A stretch of DNA of 64,000 nt from Saururus chinensis (taxonomy: Eukaryota > Streptophyta > Magnoliopsida > Piperales > Saururaceae). Under the pieces are notes generated by a model. It was not told the DNA's origin, ran no database searches, and saw only the letters and a program-made list of their open reading frames with translations. Location of the stretch: positions 47,859,351 through 47,923,350 of the forward strand of contig CP141140.1 of assembly GCA_035235625.1 (NCBI GenBank), read 5' to 3'. Shown here piece after piece: positions 1 through 11,000 of the stretch. Positions within the stretch are counted from its first letter, which is position 1, and every line of letters begins with the position of its first letter. A program made the translations under genes and the position numbers.

Positions 1-2850
1 CAAAAAGGATGGGAGTTGGAGGATGTGTGTGGATAACCGGGCTATTAACAAAACTACTATCAAGTATAAGTTTCCATTACCTAGGTTTACCGGTGTTACC
101 ATTTTCTCCAAGATTGATCTTTGAAGCGGATATCACCAAATCAGGTTGAGACCCAAGAATGACTAAAAAACAGCTTTCAACACAAGAGAAGGCCTATATA
201 AATGGCTAGTGATGCCTTTTGGTTTATCTAATACGCCTAGCACCTTCATGAGGCTCATGACTCAAGTGTTGAAACCATTTTTGGGTAAATCAGTTGTAGT
301 CTTTTTTTATGACAATGGCATATAGAAAGGGTGAGGAACAACATGCACAACAGCTAGCCGAAGTTTTTGAAGTGCTCCAACATTCTTTGTACATAAATCT
401 ATAAAAATGCTCTTCACCAACCAGCTGGTGTTTTTCAGGTATGTGGTCAATTCCAAAGGTATTCAAATGAACCAAAGCAAGATAGAGACCATACAAAATT
501 GGCCCACACCAAAATCAACAAGTGAGATGCACAGTTTTTATGGTTTGGCCACCTTTTACTACCGATTTATCAAGCATTTCAGCACCATAATATGCCCTTT
601 AACTGTGTATGAAAAAAGACCCCTTTGTGTAGTCCCAAGGAGCTCAAGATAGCTTTGAACAGCTAAAAGAAAGACTCACTCAAGCTCCGGTACTTGCCTT
701 TCCTGATTTTAACAAGATATTTAAAGTTGAAGGTGATGCATTTAGAGTGGGCATAGGGGCTGTCTTAACACAAGAAGGAAGGTCAATCTCCTATTCTAGT
801 GCAAAGTTAAGTGACGTAAGGAGGAAATGGTGAGCCTACAAGCTGGAATTATTTGCCTTGATCCAAGCTTTGAAACATTAGAGACATTACTTTGTGTTTA
901 AAGGGTTTGTCTTGCACACGAACCATGATTCCTTGAGGCATTTGCAAAATCAAACAAAGGTGGACAGGTTGTTTGCTAGGTGGATATGTGAGCTACAAGA
1001 TTATACATTTGTTATCAAGCATAGGTCCGACACAATGAACAAGGCAGTTGATGCCTTGAGTCGAAGGGTGGCCCTTCTCACTACCTTGAAGACTAAAAAC
1101 ATGGGTTTTGACTACTTAAAAGAGCTCCACCCCGATGAAAAAGAACTGAGAGACATTTAGGGGTTGTGCTCTCAAAGCAACCAGCTGGTCCAAGACTATT
1201 ATCTTGTGGAAGGTTACTTATACAAAGGTAATCAGTTGAGTATTCCCTCTTCCTCTATTCGCCATTAGCTTATTAAGGAATTGCACGGTGGACTAGCTGG
1301 ATACTTTGGCAAAGATAAAACTATTGCACTTCTCAAAGAAATGTACTATTGGCCAACTCTCTCAATGGATGTTCAATAGTTTATTCAACAAAGTTATACA
1401 TGTGAACAAGCCAAGGGAACCTCACAAAATATTGAATTCTATACCCCTTTACCTATTCCCCATTGTATTTTGCCCTTGGGTTCCTAGGACTCAAAAGAGG
1501 GCGGATTTCATCTTTGTGGTGGTGGATAGGTTCTCGAAGATGGCTCATTTTGTGCCATGTAAAAATGCATCTAATGCCTCACATGTGGCTGCTCTATTCT
1601 TCAAAGAAATAGTGAGAATTCATGGGTTGCTAAAGTCAATCACATCGGATTGGGACAGCAAGTTTTCATGTCACTTTTGGCAGTCAATAGGGAAGAGATT
1701 GGGTACTTTTTTATAATTTAGCAGCATTTTCCACCCCCAAAGTGATGGCCAAACTGAAGTGGTCAACAGAACTTTGGGAAACCTACTAAAGGGCCTCACG
1801 GGTGATGTTCCTAAGCAATGGGACTTGGTTCTTTCACAAGCTCAATTTGCCTTTAACTCCACAACCCTACAGGTCCACCGGCAAGGCACCTTTTAAAATC
1901 CTATATGGGTTCCTTCCCCGCCACACATTGAATTTAATTCAGCTACTTAAACAATTGGCTGAACCAAGCACAACTTATAAAACTATTCAAGACCTGATTT
2001 CAGTCTATCAAACAGTCCTGCAACACTTACTTGATGCCACAGCTCAATACAAGGCTTCAGCTAATAAAAAGAGAAGGCCAAAAATGTTTCAAGTGGGAGA
2101 CTATGTTATGGTTTTCCTACAAAATGTCCTACTGGCCACCACAACAAGCTCACACCAATGAAAGTAGGCCCATTCCAAATTTTACAATACATCAATGACA
2201 ATGCCTATGTGGTCGACCTCATTACAACATATCCAAGACAATCTGTGTCACAGATCTTTCCACTTATTTTGGTCCTATCCCTCTGGCAACTGCTAGCACA
2301 CAAGCCTTCTTGCTCAAGGACAAGCTTCTTTTGGGAGGGACTAATGCAGAGGGGTATTTTAGTCCTTTCAGCTTGTCACAAATGTCACAGATTAATATAA
2401 TTGAATTCTGTTTCACATCATATCCAACTATTTATTCCTTCATAAGGTTTATAGGGGCATTTCTGTCCAGGCCTTTAGTGAACCTTTAGCCAGGGCCATT
2501 GGGAAGGGTAATCTTGTCTTTTTGCTCAGAGTTTGTTACACTGTCACAGACCGTTATTCCAAAGAGGCCAGAGAGGATAAGTAATGGGGGGAAAGGGGAG
2601 AAAAGGGGACAGATTGAATTTGAATGTATTTTTCTTCCAAAAATTTCCTTGTTGCTCATGGATTTGAGCTTCGAACTGTGGATTCAGTTCTATTTTCTCT
2701 TTGTGGATTCAAGCTTATAACGCTCTATTTGTTAAGAAGATTAATAGAAATCAGTCATCTTCCTCTCATTTTCCTATTTACATTTCAAGTATAAATCTTG
2801 TTGGTTGTGTGTTGCTGTAATATTGTTTTCTGTCAATCTTCACTTCATCA
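1..2850 (+). mobile_element. Ty3/gypsy retrotransposon fossil, 3' part (element 1)
   Basis: Pol-type sequence of a Ty3/gypsy LTR retrotransposon enters from the left edge and reads left to right. Parts seen in order are the end of reverse transcriptase (around 1-650), RNase H (about 700-1110, with the HTNHDSLRHL and DALSRR signatures), integrase (about 1290-1900, with DRFSKMAHFVPC) and the post-integrase region to about 2330. A purine-rich stretch and a probable 3' LTR follow. The copy is clearly broken in several places and is an old fossil. It sits in intron 8 of the minus-strand CPSF73-II gene, in the opposite orientation to that gene. Its 5' half is outside the window. Confidence 0.9.
2342..2850 (+). 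repeat. probable 3' LTR of element 1
   Basis: The stretch begins with TAATGCAG directly after a purine-rich tract (TTTTGGGAGGGA) and ends in CATCA. This mirrors the TGATG...CATCA ends of the neighbouring element 2. Its length of about 509 bp is close to the 521-bp LTR of element 2, and both carry the word CTGTGGATTC near the middle. The partner LTR is outside the window, so the limits are inferred. Confidence 0.6.
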
Positions 2851-3445
2851 CCTTCCCACTACTTATCCTCGTAACTAACTGATTCTTACACCCTTTAACT
2901 AACTGGTAATTAGATTACAAATATACCCTTCCCATTACAAATATCTAACATGCCTTTTAAAGGCTTAAGAAACAATTACCCCTATTGACCCTTAACCAAA
3001 AAATAGTGTTATTATGCTGAGAATAACTAAACCGTCTTTAAGCTGAGCTAGTTGTGCAAAAGACCAAAGTACCCCTCTACATCAAATTCTAATATCTTCG
3101 GTTTTCTGGGGATTAGGATAGATCAAATAGGTGTAAAAAAGGGATTAATAGGATAAAATATGGGTCAATAATGGCAAAATTTGAAAGTTTTGTAATACAC
3201 CGATTTGCTTTATATTATAGTATGATTACTTTCATAGGAGAAAATCTTGAACATGTTGATCTTCACTCTTTAAAATATAATATTGTTTGAGGAAAATTTT
3301 GACTAGAAGGTTTGAGTTTAAATTTCACAATGACCAAAACATACGTAGGCCAATAAAAGCAAATGGTTTTCACATAAACTACAGTTTCTATTTCTATTCC
3401 ACAACTATAGAATAAATCACTTGCAGCTAGTGTACACAAGTACGC
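2851..3445. other. intron 8 DNA between two retroelements
   Basis: AT-rich DNA between elements 1 and 2 with no recognisable exon or element. I looked on the minus strand for the next CPSF73-II exon (which would start ELC-LL) and did not find it here. Confidence 0.6.
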
Positions 3446-3450
3446 AAGAC

Positions 3451-3971
3451 TGATGTAGGACAAACCTCAGCACTGCCGTTTTCCTGAGACATTTTAGCGA
3501 ATAGCTTGCAGCAATTCATTTAAAGAACAAGGGCGGAAAGGGAATTATACTTGGGAGTCATTCTGTTATGACTTATAACTAATTGTTAGAAAGGGTAGTT
3601 TGGTCAAAGCAGTATGACATGACTTGTGGCAGTCTAAAAGTTAGGGACATTTCAGTAATTAGGCACTACAGAAAATAAAAGCAGTTAGTTAGATAAGTGG
3701 GCCCACTCCGTCAATCTCAGCTCAACAGCTCTCCTCCATTACCTCTTTCATCTGCAGAATAGTATAAATTGTACAACTCATGGAATTGAGTTCCTGAGTA
3801 CTGTGGATTTAGTACTGCACCTGTAATTCCTGTGGATTCAAGAATATAGCTTATTTGAGTCTTGTAAACCATTTCTACTTGTATTTTCAATTTTCAAAAT
3901 TCAAATTCTACATTAGATTTATTTCAGTTCGATTCGACATTGCTGTGTTGTTTCTGATCCTGGTTGCATCA
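3451..3971 (+). repeat. 5' LTR of element 2
   Basis: 521 bp from TGATGTAGGAC to GCATCA with short inverted ends TGATG/CATCA. It is matched along its length by 6957-7575 and preceded by the target-site copy AAGAC. Confidence 0.92.
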
Positions 3972-3974
3972 AAG

Positions 3975-3987
3975 TGGTATCAAAGCC
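3975..3987 (+). other. primer binding site (initiator-Met tRNA)
   Basis: TGGTATCAAAGCC starts three bases after the 5' LTR. It differs at one base from the usual plant LTR-element primer site TGGTATCAGAGCC. Confidence 0.88.
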
Positions 3988-4491
3988 TGCTTAGCCATCG
4001 CAACACAGAAGACAACAGTCTCCAACAGCTGTTGGCACAGATGTTGCAGTCTCAACAGAAAATGTTGCAGTCTCAGCAGCAGACTCAAGTTCAAATTCAG
4101 CAAGTGATAACTCAAGTCCAGCAGCTCACCTTGCATCAAGAAAAGCATCCATCACCACTACAAGTATATGGGAGGCAAAGGCAAGTTCAAATTCCACCAA
4201 ATCAGGCCATTCCGCAATTTCAGGATCTACATCCAAAATTTCAGGAAGCTGTCAATTTGCAAAATCCTGCAACCGCTACGCAAGGGCTTCACTCAGGGGA
4301 CTCTAGTGATGAAGATCAAGCTGCTCCACGTCCAGGAAACCATAGATTCGATGCCCAAAACCATTATCCATTTCAGCCAAAATTAGAACTGCCTAGTTTT
4401 ACTGGTTCTATGCAGGTTGAAGCTTTCCTGGATTAGGAATATCAGGTGGAAATCTATTTAGACTGCATGGAAGTTCCTAATGACATGAAGG

Positions 4492-4922
4492 TGTTATGTC
4501 CCTGTGTGTGACTGAGATCCGGGGTGAGAAGTGAGGAAGAAGGTGACAGGAGGGAGAGGTTGATGCGCAGGTGACAAGAGGGAAAGGTTGATGCGCACTT
4601 GCTGGTTGCAAGTGCGATCTATCCAGAGAAGTGAAAGACAGAAATTCAGAGGAGAAGAGTCGAACAGAGAGAGAGAGACAAACAGTGGAAGGGAAAATAT
4701 TAATTAATTCTTCATAAACCTAATTACAACGAGTTAGCCTACTTAAGGCCAATGCCCAACAGGCTACATAGAACATCCATCTCACTACATAGGATAAAAC
4801 TAGCTATTAACTAAACTAACTAATAACTGAATTAAAGCAACAACGTGCACACTAACATGGGTGCCTATGTGCACTTATTATCATAACTACTAAAGTAACT
4901 AATGTAACTGCAGATCATAACA
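4492..4922 (-). mobile_element. solo LTR (copia-like) nested in element 2
   Basis: 431 bp with inverted ends TGTTATG/CATAACA, flanked by GAAGG on both sides (4487-4491 and 4923-4927). The flanking gag sequence of element 2 reads on across it. TGTTA...TAACA ends with a 5-bp duplication are typical of Ty1/copia LTRs. A run of GA dinucleotides and the T-rich leader-like part suggest that the LTR reads on the minus strand. It carries no internal coding region, so it is a solo LTR or a very small non-autonomous element. It is younger than element 2. Confidence 0.88.
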
Positions 4923-6956
4923 GAAGGTGAAGCTGGTTGCTTGCACACTGAAGAGTGGTGCCTCAGCATGGTGGAATCGCGTGCCAACTAGAATGATGAA
5001 ACAAGGAAAACATCCAATCAACAACTTTCCTAGAACCAAGAATTTACTCAATATATTTCTACCTGTGAACTTCAAACAATTACTGTTTCACCAGTTCCAA
5101 GAATGCAAAAATGGGAGTAAATCGTGCAGAATTTCAAAATTTGGTGCCTAGGAATGACATTACAGAATCTAAGCAGAAGTTAATATCCAGATTTATTTCT
5201 GGACTGAAACCTCGGATCTTGAAAAAGGTGCCTTTACATCCTGTGTTTACTCCAACAGATGTCATTCAAATGGCAAGTAGAGTGGAATTACAAGTGGACA
5301 AATTTGGAGGTAAACATTTCAATTCAGGCAAAAACACTTTGGCAGTACCCAGCAGGAGAGGTTTAAGCTGCAGGTTGACAACTCACATACAGTAAGGAAA
5401 GGTAGACCTAAGCAAGGAAGACATCAGCCTAAAGGAAATGCAACAGCTTCTTCTTCCAAGTCAAATCCCAATTCATTTCTAACTTCCTCTACCGTATGTA
5501 ACAAGTGTCAAGCACCTGGATGGACACATTTCCAGCCAGTGTCCTTTAAGGAAGGCTGATAAAACTAATCTTGTAGTCACTAATATTTCAACAGAAGATC
5601 AAGCTACTACTGATGAAGAAAATGAGGCTGAAACTGAAGAGATTGGAGGAGATGAAGGTTTAACCTTTGAAGAACATCCCCTCTCTATGGTAGTGAGGAA
5701 ACTTATGTTGACTCCTAAGCATTCTACAACCGGCCAAAGAACTACAAGAACTGTCAAAGAGAGGATTTGAAAAGTTATAATTGATAGGGGTAGTAGTGAG
5801 AATATTGTTGCAAAAGATGTGGTAGACAAGCTGCAATTAAAAGTGGAGAAGGCACCCTCATCTATTTTCTATTGGCTGGATAAAGGATGTAGGAGAGTCT
5901 AAGGTTGTTGAGAGGTGCAAGGTGTCGTTCTCCATGAGCAAACATTATAAAGCTGAGATTTAGTGTGAAGTTGTAGATATGTCAGCCTGCCACCTACACC
6001 TAAGAAGACTTTGACAATATACAGTGAACTCAATTCATAAAGGTAAGGAGAATACATACTCCTTCATTCATTATGGTGTGAAGATTGTGTTGCTTCCAGG
6101 AAGTGGAGAGTCCAGCTCAACTCATGACAAAACGAAAGGTGCTGCCACCATGTTGGTGCGCAACCTCCAACCTAAGCTGAAGAATGAAGCTGAAGTTACA
6201 TTAATGGTTCTCACATTGCTTTGATTTTCTTCCCGTAGGCTATAAAACATCATGGCATTCCTAAATCCATTACATTTGACAGGGACAGCAGGTTTATGGA
6301 GCATCATTTTGGCACACTATATGGAATAGATTGGGCACACAACTCAAGTTCAGCACCACTCACCATCCTCAAACGGATGGTCAGACTAAAGTAGTCAATA
6401 GAACTTTGGGTAATCTGCTGAGAACTCTTTCCGGAAACAAGACAATACAATGGGATCTGATTCCAGCTCAAGCTAAATTTGCATACAATTCGAGTGTCAA
6501 TAGAACTAGCAATAAGACACCATTTGAGATTTTTATGGGAGAAATCCTACTAGCCCCTTTGACTTGCCACTACCTCCCAAAAACCCTGAAGACAACATGC
6601 AAGCCTACAACACCAAGTCAAAGCTGGCTGCCATTCATCAGGAAGTCAGCAACGATATTCATGAATCTAATCTAAAGTACAAAGAGTTGGCTGACAAGAA
6701 AAGGAGAAGAAAAGTGTTTGCTGAAGGGTATTGGTGTATTTGAGCAAGGAAAGACAACCTGCTGGCAGCTATAATAAACTCAAGCAAAGTTTGGACCATT
6801 CAAAATCCTCCAAAGGTCAATGACAATGCATACACTGTGGATCTACCAGTCAACTTGTCTATCTCCAGAACTTTTAATGTACCTATATGAGTATCATGAT
6901 CCTACAGCATTACCTCAATTGTTTAACTCGTGGTCGAGTTCTTCTGAGGAGAAAAC

Positions 6957-7575
6957 AGATGTAAGAAAAACCTTAGCACTGATGTGTTGCTGAGACATTT
7001 GGCACTCAGCTTGCAGCTATTCATTTAAAGTACAAGAGCAGAAAGGGAATTATACTTGGAGTCATTCTGTTATAACTTGTAACACATTGTTAGTAAGGGT
7101 AGTTTGGTCAGAGCAGTATGACATGACTTGTAGCAGTCTAATAAGTCAGGGACATTTCAGGAATTAGACACCACAGAAAATCAACAGCAGATAGTTAGTT
7201 AGAGAAGTGGGCCCACTCCATCAATCTCCTCACAGCAGCTCTCCTCCAGCACATCAACTTCCAGAACCTTCTACATCAGCAGAGTAGTATAAATAGGATG
7301 AAGACACTCATTTTAGCAGTTTTTTATTCCTCTTTTCAAATTTAAACCTGTGTGTTCATCATCACAGCTTTGCTGTTGTAGAACTCATGCAATTGAGTTC
7401 CGGAGTACTGTGGATTCAAAACTGCATCTGTAATTCCTGTGGATTCAGGAATAGCTCATTTGAGCTTAGTAACCCATTTCTACTTGTGTTTTCAAATTTC
7501 GAAATTCAAATTCTAGATTGGTTTTAGTTCAGTTCGATTATACATTTTATGTTGTTTTTCATCCCGGTTGCATCA
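6957..7575 (+). repeat. 3' LTR of element 2
   Basis: About 619 bp from AGATGTAAG to GCATCA, preceded by the purine tract GAGGAGAAAAC and followed by target-site copy AAGAC. It is longer than the 5' copy because of an extra stretch near the TATA-like region (around 7260-7380). Confidence 0.9.
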
Positions 7576-7580
7576 AAGAC

Positions 7581-7939
7581 AGTCTCATTATTATCCTGGT
7601 GCTCTTCTCCTCCTCCTCCTTTCTTCTACACTTTCCAGCTTCTTTGTTTTTATTTACATACATTAAAAAAAATGTGTATGATATTCTTCTTTGTATAATG
7701 CTAATCATATTACATGGGCATCATTAAGAGTGAAATGGCTCATACCCAACCACAAAGCATGACACTAACTCAAAATATTTAGGATAGTATAATGGGCACA
7801 ATAGTAGTAACAGATAATTATCGCCGAATGAACCTGATCTAAATTTTTAATAACAGACACCACAAATCAACAAACCACCTCTAAATCACCATTCTTAACT
7901 AAGGAAAAAAAAGAGAGACAATTAAAAGTATTTACAAAC
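7581..7939. other. start of intron 8 of CPSF73-II
   Basis: Intronic DNA between exon 8 and element 2. It includes a pyrimidine run of TCC/CTC triplets at about 7603-7635. No exon or element was recognised. Intron 8 exceeds 7.9 kb because it continues past the left edge. Confidence 0.7.
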
Positions 7940-8005
7940 CTGTGCTCTTCCTAAAGCAAATGTTGGAATTAGCACTTTTCCACCCCCAGCGACACATTTA
8001 TGAAC
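7940..8005 (-). CDS. CPSF73-II: CPSF73-II exon 8 (last in window)
   Basis: Acceptor TTTTCAG, donor GTTTGT. Encodes [20 protein letters not shown] and AQ (residues 228-249). The family continues with an ELC-LL...YWERM block, which is not found between here and the left edge, so exon 9 lies beyond it. Confidence 0.94.
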
Positions 8006-11000
8006 CTGAAAATTATGTTGTTTAACGGATGTTAAACATAAGTAAATCGGAAGGTAAACAATCCATGATCTTTTATATTTTACGATAAAAAATATATCAA
8101 AAACATAAAATCCAGAAAATATGATAATATTTTAGTAAAACCTGATAGGATATTTGTCATGCACATACAGCTTTTAAGAATTCCCTCTCGCGAGCATATT
8201 TTGAATCTCGTACAGTTGTTGCATATGTTGATCTGCAGAATAATTCCCATTAGTCCAACATTCAAAAAAGGAACAATATTATAGGACGATAAAAGCCAAA
8301 GTTATGAGTTAATTAAATATTCAAGCAAAAGAAGGAAAGCAGAACAGTAAATACATCTCTCTTTTGAGAAAAGATACTATACTATTTCATAAATTTAATT
8401 CTGATAAGAACTTAATTCATAATTTTATCTCAACTAAAAAGCAATTTAAAAATTATTTCTGCTCTAACAAATCAGAGTGAGAAGTTCCATATTGCTAGTA
8501 TGCAAAAAACATCCGAGATTCTCCTCTAGAATGGTTTCATTTACCAAAAAATTCAAAAATCAAGTTTGAGCTTTGATAATTGCGGTATTCCAGATTCAAA
8601 ACCATGGACATGCATATATACCTGTCTTCTAGTATAATAACACCAGTTACTAAACTGTATACCAACTTTGAGCTCCAATATAAATCTGCACCCTTTCTCA
8701 AAGTGGCTACACTTATGTCCATCATTACCTATGTTACACTATACAGTATCCCCGTATAAGGGACCAAATTAATTAAGGATTATTGTAGTGGATACTGACA
8801 AGCGTTTCATTAGTGTAAACTACAAAGCTTTTCACCATACTTTTGTTTAATAAGTAAACGCACAAACAGCCATCTGGAATACAAAGGGCAAGTGAAGCCA
8901 AATTGACTTCTCTTGACATGTTATGAATCATGGAACTTAAAACCAGCATATGTGTCCACCAAGTTCAGCCCAGTTTGCACTTTGGACCTCACTAATATAA
9001 TCCCTCCAACTTCAGCATAAAAACAAGATCACTCACACAATTGAAATTAAATGCATTCAGTAGAAATTTGTAGGCACTCAATCAGAGAGCAATCTCCAAT
9101 CCCCACCATGGTTTGCAAAGATCTAGCCAAAATCTCTCTTCTCGATAAGGGTCAAAGAAAATAGTGCAGGAAATTGTCTCCTTTCTTCAAAGTTCCAAAT
9201 CTTGCCAAGATCTCAGCGAAAGCCATCTACCAATGTCTTAATTTTCTAAATCTCATAGAGATCTCTACAAATCTAGTGCAATCTCATTTCTGTTTAGTAA
9301 AAAAACATTAGAATCATTGTGCTTTCACCATTATTTTGACATGAATATCTTGCTATGAGAATATATTCATGTGAGAATGTGGAATTATTGATGTAGGAAT
9401 CATTTGTATTATTATTCATCTGCAAATTATCTTGAATCTCTTTTTATTTTCCATATTATTTTAAAGAAGTGCACAATTAGTGTTGATAAGTTTTAAGCAT
9501 ATTTACACATCAATTTTGTGTATGAGATTAGAATTTTCTCATTGACATCGTTTTTCCAATCTCTTTGAGATCTCTACGAAATCTTGCAAAATCTATTATC
9601 CTCGGCTGACCAAAGACCGAAACCGATGTAAACCTTAATCTCCACAATCAATGTGCAAAAAGACAGCATGCGGCACAGGCCCTAATGGGTACCCAGATAC
9701 ACCCCAGCATCTCTCATTCTTGTAACAAACAAATATGAGAAAACTCCAGATGCAAAAAGTTGTCTTCATCATAACCATCCACTATTTATCCCATTTTATG
9801 TGGGTATGCTACATAAATACTGCTCCACAATTCAGACATATCGTAGACAAATTCCACATCCAATATATCACAAAGTCTTTTCTCACTAGTTCCTTTAAAA
9901 TCATATTGGGCTGTCCACCTTTTCTTTGACGGGCCTCTACTCGTCATAACATGGTTGAACCAGCTAAATCAGCCTTCTCTCAATTTACCACAAATACTAC
10001 CCATAAGTCCCCCACTGTAGTGATTATTTATAATACAATCCCTAATAATTTTGCCACGCACTTCATCATAACATTCCCATCTCATCTTATCCATATATTT
10101 TTGTTGCTGAACATCATTCACCATACAACATTGGAACTCTCACCGTTGTCCTACATAAATTACCTTTTAATTTGTTAGGAATGTGCCATCACAAAGTACT
10201 CATTGAAGTTAGGTGCCAAAAAATAAGTACCTTTGAAGTTGCTTCCACTTCTACCCACCAACCTATGAGTAGCATCTTCGTCTATTTCTTAGTTTCCATT
10301 GATTATTTAATTAATATATCTAAACTGATCACACCTAGGGTTTTCTTCTCAAAAAAGAACCTATTTCAGTAACCTTAGTATCAAAATTGCATTCCATGTA
10401 GTCAATCTTAGTTCTACTAATCCTAAAACACTTATTCTCATTTGCTTCATGTAAGGGAATAGTATGTTTTGTATTGGCTAATTCTATAACAAAAGCACTA
10501 GTTATGTGTACTTAAAGGTAAATCTATTTTGTAACTTAAAATTCTTAGGGTTGTCTAAGTGATCAAAATCAGTAATTTAGCTTAAATATTAAAGATTCAG
10601 AGAAATCAAAGTCAACTCAAGCCCTTGTGAAGGTTTCACCTAAAGTGCTTAAAATCAAGGGTATATATACTCTTAAATATCTTTCTGAGTTTTATTCTAT
10701 TTTTTCTTGATCCCATTGAAGCTATCCATGAAGTCAAAATTAACTTTCAAACACAAGTTAATTTTCAACATGTTGATCGATCCACCCTTAGTCTAAGCCA
10801 GTTCCAATAACTTTGATCGATCAATCTTCTGTTCTCGGTTAAAATCTCTTCCAATCAATCGCCCTTCAGAAAATTCCAGATTTAGTCCAATTTGATTCCT
10901 GATTGGGCAGAATTTCTTTTTGAACCTCTTTGCACTATAAATAGTAGTGTTCCATGATAACCTAAGAGAGGGGAGTCTTTCACATTGCCTGGGAGCCCTA

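Larger units (their letters stand above)
3451..7575 (+). mobile_element. Ty3/gypsy retrotransposon fossil with both LTRs and TSD (element 2)
   Basis: A two-LTR element of 4.1 kb. AAGAC lies immediately outside both ends (3446-3450 and 7576-7580), a 5-bp target-site duplication. The 5' LTR runs TGATG...CATCA. A tRNA-iMet-type primer site and a gag region follow (Q-rich start, later SGASAWWNRV), then a CCHC-like stretch (CNKCQAPGW), a retropepsin-like stretch and the C-terminal half of integrase ([20 protein letters not shown]). I did not recognise reverse transcriptase or RNase H. The element is broken, with several breaks, and shorter than a full gypsy element. The two LTRs are about 85 percent identical by eye over their first 210 bp, so the insertion is old. 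A solo LTR of another family sits inside its gag. Confidence 0.93.

Noticed and set aside
2851-3445. Possible exon 9 of CPSF73-II between the two retroelements
   Set aside because: No minus-strand frame resembles the expected ELC-LL...YWERM block.
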